NCBI GenBank assembly: GCA_903934285.1
Contig: CAIZNN010000263.1
Span: 1 to 43,939 of the forward strand
Direction: 5' to 3'
Source: Akkermansiaceae bacterium
GTDB lineage: Bacteria > Verrucomicrobiota > Verrucomicrobiia > Verrucomicrobiales > Akkermansiaceae
Length of the DNA: 43,939 bases
Shown here in pieces: positions 1 through 7,938 of the stretch (positions within the stretch are counted from its first letter, which is position 1; each line of letters opens with the position of its first letter). The notes under the pieces were generated by a model. It ran no database searches. It saw only the letters and a list, made by a program, of their open reading frames with translations, and was not told the DNA's origin. Made by a program: the position numbers and the translations under genes.

Positions 1-541
1 GCGTAAACCGCTCTTTCAGCTCCTTCACAAACACCGGCAGATTGCACATCCGCCGCAGATAGCCCGCGATGAGTGCGTCCGCCTCCTCCGGCATCCCGCG
101 TTTCCGCAGGTCTGCCAACTCCACCCGCAACGCCGCCACATAGTGTCGCGAATACAGCAGGAGCAGGTGGTCGAGCAAGCGTTCCTCGCCGCCCGGGCCG
201 ACAAATTGCGCCACGAACTCGTCGTGGGACGGCACCCGCGCCAGCACGTGAAAATGGTTGTCCATGACCGCGTAGGTGCGGATTTCCACCCCGGCGAAGC
301 GGGCCAGGCGCCACATCAGGCGGCGCAGCGCTTCTTTTTCCGTCTCCCCGAGCAAGCGTTCGCCGCCTGCGGTGCGGCTCATGATGTGATAGCTCGCGCC
401 CTCCGCCGGACTCAGTACGATCCGCTGCCGCCCGCCCTTCCAGCCCCGTGCAAACACCCGGCCAAGGCTGGCGCCCGTCGGCAATTCAATCCGTTCCAGG
501 GGCGAGAGCACTCGGGGTTTGGGTGCCATCGTCGCATCCAT
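1..541 (-). CDS. REP-associated tyrosine transposase (RAYT, Y1/HUH type), 3' end outside window
   Basis: This is a single-strand DNA transposase of the IS200/RAYT (Y1_Tnp) superfamily; such enzymes act on hairpin-bearing repeats. The minus strand is open from the left edge to an ATG at 541, with a second in-frame ATG at 529. The visible product begins MDATMAPKPRVLSPLERIEL. The N-terminal family motif SYHIMSR is near residue 51. The HUH metal-binding motif is present as MDNHFHVLARV. A helical segment ending in NLPVFVKELKERF follows, as in verrucomicrobial RAYTs. The C-terminal part and the stop lie beyond the window. A palindromic repeat sits in the divergent gap toward cbiX (783-801). The same family occurs at 38457-38966 as a decayed copy. 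The family call is firm; activity and start are not. Confidence 0.8.
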   Translation of the reverse strand, partial: MDATMAPKPRVLSPLERIELPTGASLGRVFARGWKGGRQRIVLSPAEGASYHIMSRTAGGERLLGETEKEALRRLMWRLARFAGVEIRTYAVMDNHFHVLARVPSHDEFVAQFVGPGGEERLLDHLLLLYSRHYVAALRVELADLRKRGMPEEADALIAGYLRRMCNLPVFVKELKERFT

Positions 542-963
542 CCCTTCCACCGCCGCCGCCGTTTCGCCAGCCGCAGCCACCACCTCCCTGCCGGTCGCCG
601 CCGCCTCCATCTCCCCGCCAGCCTCCAGCGCCGCCGCTCCACGCCTCCCCGCCCCGCCGCCATCCGCCCCGCCACCACCAGACCTGCAATCAGACACGGA
701 ATTCAGCACTCCCAACCAACGACCCGTCGCATTCATTCGACAAGGAAACCGGATTCAGCCGCCGCTGTCAACTTGTCAACTACATAATGGCTGGCATTAT
801 GCTTACCATGTTGCCCCAGTCAGCCAAACGCCCTGCGGCCGCCTCGCCATTCAGTTGCCTCTTTGGCGCGCCAACCAGCGCCTTGCAATCCGCCAATTTC
901 CAGCCACATTCCCCTGCTCCCTGCCCGCGCCCGCCCTGCCTTGCCACCTCCCGCCATTTCGCC
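542..963. other. Intergenic gap with C-rich low-complexity tract
   Basis: This gap separates the divergent RAYT and cbiX genes. About 545-680 is a biased CCGCC/CCACC-rich tract in which all six frames look open; this is compositional, and I see no credible gene. The stretch 766-801 holds a palindromic repeat related to one near 42413-42478. The rest up to the cbiX start shows no clear promoter consensus or riboswitch. Confidence 0.6.
766..801 (+). repeat. Palindromic intergenic repeat, copy 1
   Basis: The perfect arms CATAATG (783-789) and CATTATG (795-801) are separated by GCTGG. They are preceded by a GCCGCCGCTGTCAA-type leader, with GTCAAC repeated at 775-780. The same leader and hairpin arrangement is found twice on the minus strand at 42413-42478. 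All three copies lie between divergently transcribed genes, which suggests a dispersed repeat or a binding site. Confidence 0.6.
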
Positions 964-1785
964 ATGCCCATCGCGCCCAAGCCCAACTCCGCCTTGCTCA
1001 TCGTCGGGCACGGCTCGACCCAGAACCCGGACTCGTCCACCCCGTATTTCGAGCACGCCGACGAAATCCGCAGCCGCCGCCTGTTTGCCGAAGTCCATTG
1101 CTGTTTCTGGAAAGAGGAACCATCCATGCGGGAAGCGGTCTATCTGATAGATAGGGATGAAATCTACGTGGTGCCGGATTTCATCAGCGAGGGCTATTTC
1201 ACCCAGGAGGTCATCCCGCGCGAACTCCAACTCAGCGGCCCGACCAGCGTGGTCGGCGGCAAGACCTTCCACTATTGCCTGCCCGTGGGGGTCCATCCCT
1301 CGATGACCGGGCTGATCCTGCGCCGCGCCAGGCAAGTCGCCCCGGACGCCGATCCCGCGGCCACCACCCTCATCATCACCGGCCACGGCACCGGCTTCAA
1401 CCAAAACTCGACCAAGGCGATTCGCGACCAGGTTGCCCTCATAGCCGCCTCCGACGCGGGCTACGCCGCGGTGTTGGACGCCTTCATGGAAGAGCAACCC
1501 TTCATCGCCGATTGGGATAAACTCTCCCCCACCCCCAATGTGGTCGTCGTGCCCTTCTTCATCTCCGACGGCCTGCATTCGTACCAAGACATCCCCGTCC
1601 TGCTCGGGATCGAAACCGAAGTCGGCCCGGCCGCCAGCCAACGCGAGGTGTTCCGCCACAACCCCCACACCCTCCGCGGCAAGTCCCTCTACTATTCCTC
1701 CGCCATCGGCACCGAACGCCTCATCGCCGATGTCATTCTCGACCAGGTCCACGACTTCGACCTGACCCATAAGGCCTCCACCTGA
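964..1785 (+). CDS. cbiX: CbiX-type sirohydrochlorin chelatase family protein
   Basis: Predicted class II chelatase of the CbiX/SirB family, inserting a metal (cobalt or iron) into sirohydrochlorin in the cytoplasm. The 273-residue product contains two chelatase-like halves. The first opens with LLIVGHGSTQNP (residues about 11-22) and the second with TLIITGHGTGFNQN in the middle of the protein, each carrying the characteristic HG(S/T) near its N-terminus. The ATG at 964 is preferred because it lies just before the conserved first strand; the upstream reading frame is only compositional. The following gene at 1823 encodes the DR2241-type accessory/Fe-S domain, which in the Deinococcus DR2241 protein is fused to the chelatase part. 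The family is confident; the metal is unknown. Confidence 0.85.
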   Translation: MPIAPKPNSALLIVGHGSTQNPDSSTPYFEHADEIRSRRLFAEVHCCFWKEEPSMREAVYLIDRDEIYVVPDFISEGYFTQEVIPRELQLSGPTSVVGGKTFHYCLPVGVHPSMTGLILRRARQVAPDADPAATTLIITGHGTGFNQNSTKAIRDQVALIAASDAGYAAVLDAFMEEQPFIADWDKLSPTPNVVVVPFFISDGLHSYQDIPVLLGIETEVGPAASQREVFRHNPHTLRGKSLYYSSAIGTERLIADVILDQVHDFDLTHKAST

Positions 1786-1822
1786 GGCACTTGCGCCGAT
1801 TTTTACCGCCTTCACTGAAACG

Positions 1823-2491
1823 ATGTCCAACTCTGAGAAACTCCGCCACGCCCTCGCCTCCGGCATCCACCGGATTGGCGAAATCGAGATTCAAACGCTC
1901 GCTTCAAACGCCGGCTTCAAACTCCGCCACGCCGCGGACATGACGGGCGGCGGAGGTGCGGCGGGCGCCGTCCTAACAATTCACACCGGGCCGGCGGCGG
2001 CGCGGGACATTGCGTCGTATGCTGAAGACGGCAGCTATCGGTTTCTCAAGGCGCAATGCAATTTGCGCCGGGGCTGGGTGATGCTGTTGGGCTCGGTGGC
2101 CGACCTGCGGCTGGCGCTGGATCAATTCTATCCGGCCTGCGTCGGGCTGTGGCTGGCGCAGCGAGCCGGGGACTTGGAAGTCGAGCACCTGCGCGGCAAG
2201 CTGCAGCGCCAAAGCGGCATGTACCACCGCGTGCGCGCCCTCAGCGATGCCGCGCTGCAAAGCATGGTGCCGCGCATCTGCAGCCCGGCCATCCCCTGCG
2301 CGCGGCGTCTGCTCTGGCAAATTGATGCCGACACGCCGTTGCAGCCCAGCGCCGCGAGCCGCTGTAGCGGCATCGCTGAGGGGATTGCGGCGGATGAAGC
2401 GATTCCGCTGCTCTGCCGCGAGGCCTGCAATCATTTCGTCGCCGAATGCCTCGCCGCCGCCAAAGCCGCCGCCGCCCCGCAGGCCGACTGA
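1823..2491 (+). CDS. DR2241-type [4Fe-4S] partner of the CbiX chelatase
   Basis: This 222-residue protein starts 37 bp after cbiX and resembles the extra C-terminal domains of Deinococcus DR2241: a stabilising domain followed by a 4Fe-4S-binding domain. The visible signature is FLKAQCNLRRGWVM (residues about 75-87) and then LRLALDQFYPACVGLW. A cysteine-rich C-terminal half has Cys153, Cys159, Cys181, Cys198, Cys202 and Cys209, enough for a cluster. It probably works in complex with CbiX, since the two parts are one polypeptide in DR2241. The cluster ligands and any redox or regulatory role are inferred. The gene ends before a hairpin at 2515-2542 and faces the convergent PLP-enzyme gene. Confidence 0.7.
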   Translation: MSNSEKLRHALASGIHRIGEIEIQTLASNAGFKLRHAADMTGGGGAAGAVLTIHTGPAAARDIASYAEDGSYRFLKAQCNLRRGWVMLLGSVADLRLALDQFYPACVGLWLAQRAGDLEVEHLRGKLQRQSGMYHRVRALSDAALQSMVPRICSPAIPCARRLLWQIDADTPLQPSAASRCSGIAEGIAADEAIPLLCREACNHFVAECLAAAKAAAAPQAD

Positions 2492-2514
2492 GTACCGGCG
2501 CGAAACAGAGGGGG

Positions 2515-2542
2515 CACGGCACCGGACTTGGCAAGTGCCGTG
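2515..2542. terminator. Hairpin between convergent genes
   Basis: The perfect 8-bp arms CACGGCAC (2515-2522) and GTGCCGTG (2535-2542) have a 12-nt loop. The hairpin lies between two convergent stop codons, so it may act in both directions. There is no clear T-run. Confidence 0.45.
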
Positions 2543-2580
2543 ACCATGAAGACGGCCCCTGGCAAGTGCCGCGCCTTGGC

Positions 2581-4050
2581 TCAGGCCTGCGCCAGGGCCT
2601 CTTCAAAGGCGGCCTGCAGCACCTCGAAAGGCTCGGCGCCGCACGACACCCGCAAGAGATTAGCGGACACGCCGCAGCCCTCGGCCCATTCCAACTCGCG
2701 GTAATGGGCGAGCAACGTGTAGGGGCACACCAAGGTGAACGGCGTGCCAAAACTCGGCCCCTTGCTCAAACGCAGCGCGTCGTAGACTTTCGGGGTTTTC
2801 TTTTCGGCTTTCAACACGAATGAGAGCAAGCCGCCAAAGCCGCCGCCCTTGCGCATCGCGGCTTGATAGTTTTCCGCAGTGGTCAGCGAGGGATGCCACA
2901 CCTGCTCCACCGCCGGATGGGCGGCGAGCCAAGTCGCCAGCGCCAGGCCATTGGCGTTGGCCGCTTCCATGCGTTTGGGGTAACCCTTGAGATTGGATAA
3001 GAGCACCTCCGCATCGGCGATATAGAGAGGCGCGTTGTCCGCCGCATCCGCCGCCAGCGCCTCGCGCAGCTCGTTGGCCAGCGGCGAATCCGCGCGCAGC
3101 GTGGCCATGCCGGCCATCACGTCGCCCTCGCCGGAAATCCATTTGGTGAGACTGCTGGTGACCACATCCGCGAAGCGCAGCGCCTCGACATTGAGCGGCC
3201 CCGCCGCGGAATCATCCACCACCAGCGGTGTACCACTCTCGGCGCAGGCGGCGGCCACCCGCTGCAAATCCACCGTGCGCAACAGCGGATTGCTAGGTGC
3301 CTCGGTGAAAACGCCGGCGAACTCGCCTTGGCGGATCCGCTGCAACGCCTCGTCGAACGACTCGCCCGTCGCCTCATACAAATACACCACGCCATGGCCG
3401 AAGAGTTCCTGCACTTTGAGGCAATCCACATACGGAAACTCCAGTTGCAGGGTTTTTTTCCCCTCGCGCAATCCCGGCAACGCCCGCAGCACCGCCGTCA
3501 CCGCCGCCATCCCGCTGGCAAACACAAAGTGGTCCGCCGGCTCCGCACCGCTGAATTTCGCCAGCGATCTAACAACCAAGTGGGACTTCGAACCGTCCCG
3601 CAAATTGTCCTCGAAAAAATCCTGTGCCTGGCGGCTGCTGACGATTTCGCCGCTGAGCCGCCAATAGTCGTCGGCCGCCTGCTTGGCCTTGGTCGGCACC
3701 ACCAACACCTGCAAGCCATGGAAACTGGTGCTGCGCACGGCGGTTTCGGTGCGGCGTTCGACCCAGCGATGGGCGCGCTGCACCGAGGCGCGGGTGGGCA
3801 GCACGATGACATCCTCGCCCTCGCCGGCGACTTCGGCCTTGGCGGCGGCGAACAAGCGTTCCACCGCCGAGTGGCGGAAAAACCGCGGATAGCCGGTGCG
3901 CATCCGCCGCAGCACCTTGTCCATGCCCTCCTCATAGCCGAGGATCGCCTTCCACGTCGGCAAGCAAACCGAACACGCGTGGGCGGAATCCGGGAGCGGC
4001 AGCCCCAGATCCTCGTCCTGCCATGCCGGTTCGGCGGTAAGGTCTCGCAT
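2581..4050 (-). CDS. Cystathionine gamma-synthase-like PLP enzyme of the trans-sulfuration family
   Basis: Predicted Cys/Met-metabolism PLP enzyme (fold type I), condensing an activated homoserine with cysteine or cleaving a related thioether. The 489-residue protein has a core from about residue 150: FASGMAAVTAV (178-188), VVDDSAAGPLNVEALRFADV with the PLP-contacting Asp, and VVTSSLTKWISGEGD with the probable Schiff-base Lys303. A 130-150-residue N-terminal extension carrying HACSVCLPTWKAILGYEEG (24-42) resembles fungal STR2-type cystathionine gamma-synthases rather than the roughly 390-residue bacterial MetB. It stands alone between convergent DR2241 and the cyclophilin gene. Substrate specificity cannot be read from the sequence. 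Confidence 0.8.
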   Translation of the reverse strand: MRDLTAEPAWQDEDLGLPLPDSAHACSVCLPTWKAILGYEEGMDKVLRRMRTGYPRFFRHSAVERLFAAAKAEVAGEGEDVIVLPTRASVQRAHRWVERRTETAVRSTSFHGLQVLVVPTKAKQAADDYWRLSGEIVSSRQAQDFFEDNLRDGSKSHLVVRSLAKFSGAEPADHFVFASGMAAVTAVLRALPGLREGKKTLQLEFPYVDCLKVQELFGHGVVYLYEATGESFDEALQRIRQGEFAGVFTEAPSNPLLRTVDLQRVAAACAESGTPLVVDDSAAGPLNVEALRFADVVTSSLTKWISGEGDVMAGMATLRADSPLANELREALAADAADNAPLYIADAEVLLSNLKGYPKRMEAANANGLALATWLAAHPAVEQVWHPSLTTAENYQAAMRKGGGFGGLLSFVLKAEKKTPKVYDALRLSKGPSFGTPFTLVCPYTLLAHYRELEWAEGCGVSANLLRVSCGAEPFEVLQAAFEEALAQA

Positions 4051-4176
4051 CGCGCCCCTTCAATGACCGCACTTTGCCGCAAGGGCAAGCCGGATTCGCG
4101 TGTCCGGGAATTTCCTCGGCGGCCCGGAGGTCACAAGTTGGCCATGCGGGATGACCCTGTATGCACAATCGCCAGC

Positions 4177-4719
4177 TCAGCGCTTCAGGATCGAGTTCCA
4201 ATGCTCGACTTGATCCTTTTGTGATTCAAACAAGTCTGCGGGATCGTCATGGGTGGTGATCGAGGTGATCTTGTCGCCCACGCCGTTGAATTTGCAACCG
4301 CGTTCGCCGGTGTTGTTTTTGCCGGTGACTTTTTCCACCACATCGAGGCCATTGGTCACCTGCCCAAACACCGAGTGGCGGTTATCGAGAAATGGCGTGG
4401 CGGCGGTGGTGATGAAAAATTGCGAGCCATTGGTGCCGGGTCCCGCATTGGCCATCGAAAACACCCCGGGTGCCCGATGCCGCAAGTCCGGGTGGAATTC
4501 ATCGGCAAACTTGTAGCCCGGCCCGCCGCGCCCGGTTTCGGTCGGGTCGCCGCCTTGCAGCATGAACCCCTCGATCACCCGGTGAAACGCCACCCCATCG
4601 TAGTACCCGCAACGGGCAAGGTTGAGGAAATTGGCACAAGTGAGCGGAGCCTTGGAGGCGTACAGCGTGGCGTCGATGTCTCCGGCGGTGGTATGAAGGG
4701 TGATGCGAATGTCGGACAT
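4177..4719 (-). CDS. Cyclophilin-type peptidyl-prolyl cis-trans isomerase
   Basis: Catalyses cis-trans isomerisation of prolyl bonds, assisting protein folding. The 180-residue product is a single cyclophilin domain. It shows the active-site strand [15 protein letters not shown], the segment [14 protein letters not shown], and the C-terminal substrate-pocket motif NRHSVFGQV. There is no signal peptide when translation starts at the ATG at 4719 ([10 protein letters not shown]), so it is probably cytoplasmic; an upstream in-frame ATG at 4749 would add ten residues unlike the family. The C-terminus has about 25 residues beyond the core. It is followed downstream by the trans-sulfuration gene and preceded by a MITE. 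Confidence 0.92.
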   Translation of the reverse strand: MSDIRITLHTTAGDIDATLYASKAPLTCANFLNLARCGYYDGVAFHRVIEGFMLQGGDPTETGRGGPGYKFADEFHPDLRHRAPGVFSMANAGPGTNGSQFFITTAATPFLDNRHSVFGQVTNGLDVVEKVTGKNNTGERGCKFNGVGDKITSITTHDDPADLFESQKDQVEHWNSILKR

Positions 4720-4847
4720 GCGCGCAGCAAAGCACAGCGACCCGGCCATGGCAACCCCCGGGGCGGATTTGGCGCGAAATCATCGTCACGGAGCGCGGCA
4801 CGGGGCTCGTGCCCAGCCCTGCAAATCCGTTAGGCCGGGCCAGGGTC

Positions 4848-5002
4848 GTGGACTGCGGTGACTTGTCAGCGCTTTGTGCCGGCGGAGTCTTGGCGACGGG
4901 GTGAGGGCGGCTTTCGCTTTGGCGTCCCTGCTACGAAAGACGCACCGCGCCACGGACACAAGTGCCCTGCCCCCAAAGCGGTGACAAGGCACCGCACTCC
5001 AC
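4848..5002. mobile_element. 155-bp MITE with 29-bp terminal inverted repeats, copy 1
   Basis: The left end GTGGACTGCGGTGACTTGTC (4848 onward to 4876) and the reverse complement of the right end (4974-5002) match at about 26 of 29 positions. The interior is non-coding. A second copy with an eroded left end lies at 38950-39106 and is nearly collinear inside. The right end stops 4 bp before the hemW stop codon, so the element fills the gap between two minus-strand genes. It has no transposase of its own; the mobilising enzyme is unknown. Confidence 0.8.
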
Positions 5003-5006
5003 GCAT

Positions 5007-6101
5007 CTACACCAACTCCGCGGCGATCGGATCGACCAGCGCGCGGCCGTGGTGAATGAGCACGAGGCGCTCCGCGGTGAGGTGCAACAAGCCGGCGGCG
5101 GCGAGGTGATGGGCGCGGTCTAACGCCTCCGGGGCGAGCAATGCCAACGGGATCCCCTCGCTGGTGCGCAGGCCCAGGGCGATGCGTTCCAAGCGACGGG
5201 CCTCGGGATCGAGGGTTTCGGCCTCGGCCAGGGCATGCCCGAGGGCATGGATTTGGGCGATGTACCGGGTGGTATCGGCCACGTTTTTCGAGCGGACATG
5301 GTCGATGGTGGAAACCGCCGATGGTCCCAAGCCCAGATAGTCCTCGCCGCGCCAATAGCCGCTATTGTGTGACGAGCGCTGGCCGGGGCGCGCGTAGTTG
5401 GAGGTTTCGTAATGCTCAAAGCCGGCGTCAATTAGCATGGCATCGGCCAGATGGAAGAGTTCGGCGTTGTGGTCCTCATCGTCGCGCATTTCCCCCCGCC
5501 GCAGCGATTCGAAAAAGACCGTGTCCTCCTCGTAGGTGAGATTGTAGGCGGAAAGGTGCTCGGGCCGGAGTGCTATTGCCTGTTCGAGCGTGGCTTGCCA
5601 GGTTTCCCTGGCCTGGCCGGGGATGGAGAACATGAGGTCGATGTTGACCGCGGCCATCCCGGCTTGGCGCAAAATCGCCACGGCCTCCACCGCCTGCGCC
5701 ACGGTGTGCTCGCGGCCCAGGGTGGCCAGCAACTCCGGCGCGAACGCCTGAATGCCCAGCGACACCCGGGTCACCCCCAACTCGCGAAACAACCGTGCCT
5801 TGCCCGCATCAAAGGTGGCTGGGTTGGCCTCCAGCGTCACCTCGTCGAGCGCGGCCACATCCAACACGCCGCCCAAGCCGTCGAACAAGCGGCGCAGATG
5901 CCCGGCCGAGAGCATGCTCGGGGTGCCGCCGCCGAGGTACAACGTGCGGGGTGGCGCGCCACACTGCGGGAGGCGGCGGCGGGCCTCGGCGACGAGCGCG
6001 TCGATGAAGCCGCCGATCGAGGTGGCACCCGGAGTATGCTTGTAAAACGAGCAATACGGGCACACGCGATGGCAAAACGGAATGTGAAGGTAGAGGAGCA
6101 G
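5007..6101 (-). CDS. hemW: HemW-like radical SAM protein (coproporphyrinogen III oxidase family)
   Basis: HemW binds a [4Fe-4S] cluster, S-adenosylmethionine and heme, and delivers heme to target proteins; it is often misannotated as HemN. The motif LHIPFCHRVCPYCSFYKH carries the CX3CX2C triad. It is followed by YLGGGTPSML, LEANP, VSLGIQAF, VNIDLMFSIPGQ and LTYEEDTVF, all standard for the family, and a HemN C-terminal domain containing SNYARPG and RLERIALGLRTSEGI. The obvious GTG at 6065 would remove the first cluster cysteine, so the start must be upstream. An in-frame TAG at 6116-6114 leaves no ATG, GTG or TTG, and CTG at 6101 is the best candidate. Function is confident; the start is uncertain. 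Confidence 0.88.
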   Translation of the reverse strand: MLLYLHIPFCHRVCPYCSFYKHTPGATSIGGFIDALVAEARRRLPQCGAPPRTLYLGGGTPSMLSAGHLRRLFDGLGGVLDVAALDEVTLEANPATFDAGKARLFRELGVTRVSLGIQAFAPELLATLGREHTVAQAVEAVAILRQAGMAAVNIDLMFSIPGQARETWQATLEQAIALRPEHLSAYNLTYEEDTVFFESLRRGEMRDDEDHNAELFHLADAMLIDAGFEHYETSNYARPGQRSSHNSGYWRGEDYLGLGPSAVSTIDHVRSKNVADTTRYIAQIHALGHALAEAETLDPEARRLERIALGLRTSEGIPLALLAPEALDRAHHLAAAGLLHLTAERLVLIHHGRALVDPIAAELV

Positions 6102-6280
6102 GGCGCGCCAACCCTAGCACAGGCCAGCGCGCAACGAAAAGACCAGACCCTGCATTTTGCGGAAATGAGACCCGCCACCCTAGCAGCACCTCGCGAAATC
6201 GGGGAAAATGCGGCTTTGCACGAAGATGAGGAGAAAATTGGGTTGCGTTACAAGCTTGATGGCCCAAGTTTAGGCCACGC

Positions 6281-7699
6281 ATGACGGTGCAACCGATAAT
6301 TATTCAAGGTGGAATGGGGGTGGGGGTGTCGAATTGGCGATTGGCCCGGGCCGTGTCGCAAGCGGGGCAATTGGGCGTGGTGAGTGGTACTGCCTTGGAC
6401 CTGTTATTGACGCGGCGCTTGCAGTTGGGCGATCCGGGCGGGCACATGGCGGAGGCGGCAGCACGCTTCCCATTTCCGGCCATCGTCGAGCGGGTCTGGA
6501 AACGCTACTTCATCGAAGGCGGCAAGTCGGTCGCCAAGAAGTTTCTCGGGGTGCCGATGCATGCGCTCAAACCGTCCCAGGATCTGGTCGATCTCACGGT
6601 GTTGGCCAATTTTGTGGAAGTCAATCTCGCCAAGCACGGCCACCACGGGCTGATCGGCATCAATTTGTTGGAAAAGATCCAGTTGCCCACCATTCCCTCG
6701 TTATGCGGGGCGATGCTGGCGGGGGTGGATTATGTGCTGATGGGTGCGGGCATCCCGCGGGCGATTCCGGGCATTTTGGACCAACTCGCACAAGGCCAGG
6801 CGACCCGCCTCAAAATCGATGTGCAAGGTGCCGCTGCCGATGAGGAATATTTCACCGAGTTTGATCCCACCCCGTATCTGAAATCCGCCGAGCAACGCCT
6901 GCATCGTCCGAAGTTTCTCGCCATTGTTTCATCCGCCACCCTCGCCATTGCCTTGGCGCGCAAGTCGTCCGGGCGGGTCGATGGCTTCATCGTCGAAGGC
7001 TGGACCGCCGGCGGCCACAATGCCCCGCCACGCGGCGCGATGCAGATTGACGCCGCTGGCGAACCGATCTACGGCGAGCGCGATCTGCCGGACCTGCAAA
7101 AAATCGCCAGCCTCGGGTTGCCTTACTGGCTGGCCGGCTCGTTCGGTGACCGCGGCAAAATCGCCGACGCCCAGGCGCTGGGTGCGGTGGGCGTCCAAGT
7201 CGGCACCGCATTTGCGTTTTGCGAGGAATCCGGCATCGACCCGGAGTTGAAACAAAAGGTGCTCGACGGCAGCCGCCGCGGGGTGTTGCGGGTGTTTACC
7301 GATCCGGTGGCCTCGCCGACCGGGTTTCCCTTCAAAATCATTCAAGGCGGACCCGAAACCGCCATCCCGGTCTGCGGCGAAAACCGCATCCGCATCTGTG
7401 ACCTCGGCTATCTGCGACATCTCTTCCGCAAACCCGACGGCGGCGTCGGCTATCGCTGCCCCAGCGAACCGGTCGACGATTACCTGCGCAAAGGCGGCAC
7501 CTTGGCCGACACCGTCGGCCGCCAGTGCGTCTGCAACGGCTTGATCGCCACCCTCGGCCTCGGCCAGGCGCTGGCCGATGGCACCACCGAAAAGCCCCTG
7601 CTCACCGGCGGCGATGACGCGGTGGCAGTCGCCCGCTTCCTGGCCCCAGGGCAGAGCTCGTACCGGGCGCAGGATGTGATCGATCGCTTGCTGAGCTGA
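6281..7699 (+). CDS. Nitronate monooxygenase (2-nitropropane dioxygenase) family flavoprotein
   Basis: FMN-dependent TIM-barrel oxidoreductase of the NPD family, expected to oxidise alkyl nitronates or a related substrate. The 472-residue protein starts at ATG 6281 with PIIIQGGMGVGVSNWRLA, the classic FMN-binding N-terminus. It continues with VDGFIVEGWTAGGHNAPPRG (residues about 233-252) and the C-terminal barrel part LAGSFGDRGKIADAQALGAVGVQVGTAF. A further 130 residues with several cysteines follow, making it longer than typical class I NMO (about 320-350). It is divergent from hemW across a 180-bp gap. The substrate is unknown, and a PfaD-like enoyl-reductase role cannot be excluded. Confidence 0.8.
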   Translation: MTVQPIIIQGGMGVGVSNWRLARAVSQAGQLGVVSGTALDLLLTRRLQLGDPGGHMAEAAARFPFPAIVERVWKRYFIEGGKSVAKKFLGVPMHALKPSQDLVDLTVLANFVEVNLAKHGHHGLIGINLLEKIQLPTIPSLCGAMLAGVDYVLMGAGIPRAIPGILDQLAQGQATRLKIDVQGAAADEEYFTEFDPTPYLKSAEQRLHRPKFLAIVSSATLAIALARKSSGRVDGFIVEGWTAGGHNAPPRGAMQIDAAGEPIYGERDLPDLQKIASLGLPYWLAGSFGDRGKIADAQALGAVGVQVGTAFAFCEESGIDPELKQKVLDGSRRGVLRVFTDPVASPTGFPFKIIQGGPETAIPVCGENRIRICDLGYLRHLFRKPDGGVGYRCPSEPVDDYLRKGGTLADTVGRQCVCNGLIATLGLGQALADGTTEKPLLTGGDDAVAVARFLAPGQSSYRAQDVIDRLLS

Positions 7700-7793
7700 G
7701 GCGGGCCCGCCCGCGCCAAGCCACCAACCGCCGCCCCCGCGGGCCTGCGCGTCGACCCCGTCTTGCGGCGTGGGGGCTCTGGCTGCTTAGCGG

Positions 7794-7809
7794 CCCCGCA
7801 CGCGCGGGG
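7794..7809 (+). terminator. Possible terminator after the nitronate monooxygenase gene
   Basis: CCCCGC and GCGGGG form a 6-bp stem with a 4-nt loop, followed by TTCC. It lies about 95 bp after the stop codon in the 239-bp gap before the next operon. The gap shows no gene. The stem is short and the T-run weak. Confidence 0.35.
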
Positions 7810-7938
7810 TTCCTTACCACAAAGCTCTCATGAGTTCCAGGGGGCGCCCTTCCCTGCTTGCGCCAGCCATCCGTGGCCCCACGCAGAAACTCTGATTTTC
7901 CGAAATATCGCCGCCGCCCCGCCCGTATTTCACCCTAC

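Noticed and set aside
542..963. Cobalamin riboswitch before cbiX
   Set aside because: No B12-box-like conserved sequence or long structured leader could be recognised.
820..1866. 348-codon minus-strand frame over cbiX
   Set aside because: Shadow of a well-supported chelatase gene; no family signal.
4786..5355. 189-codon minus-strand frame covering the MITE and the 3' end of hemW
   Set aside because: It lies in another frame of hemW and continues through the MITE, with no motif; an artefact of the element.
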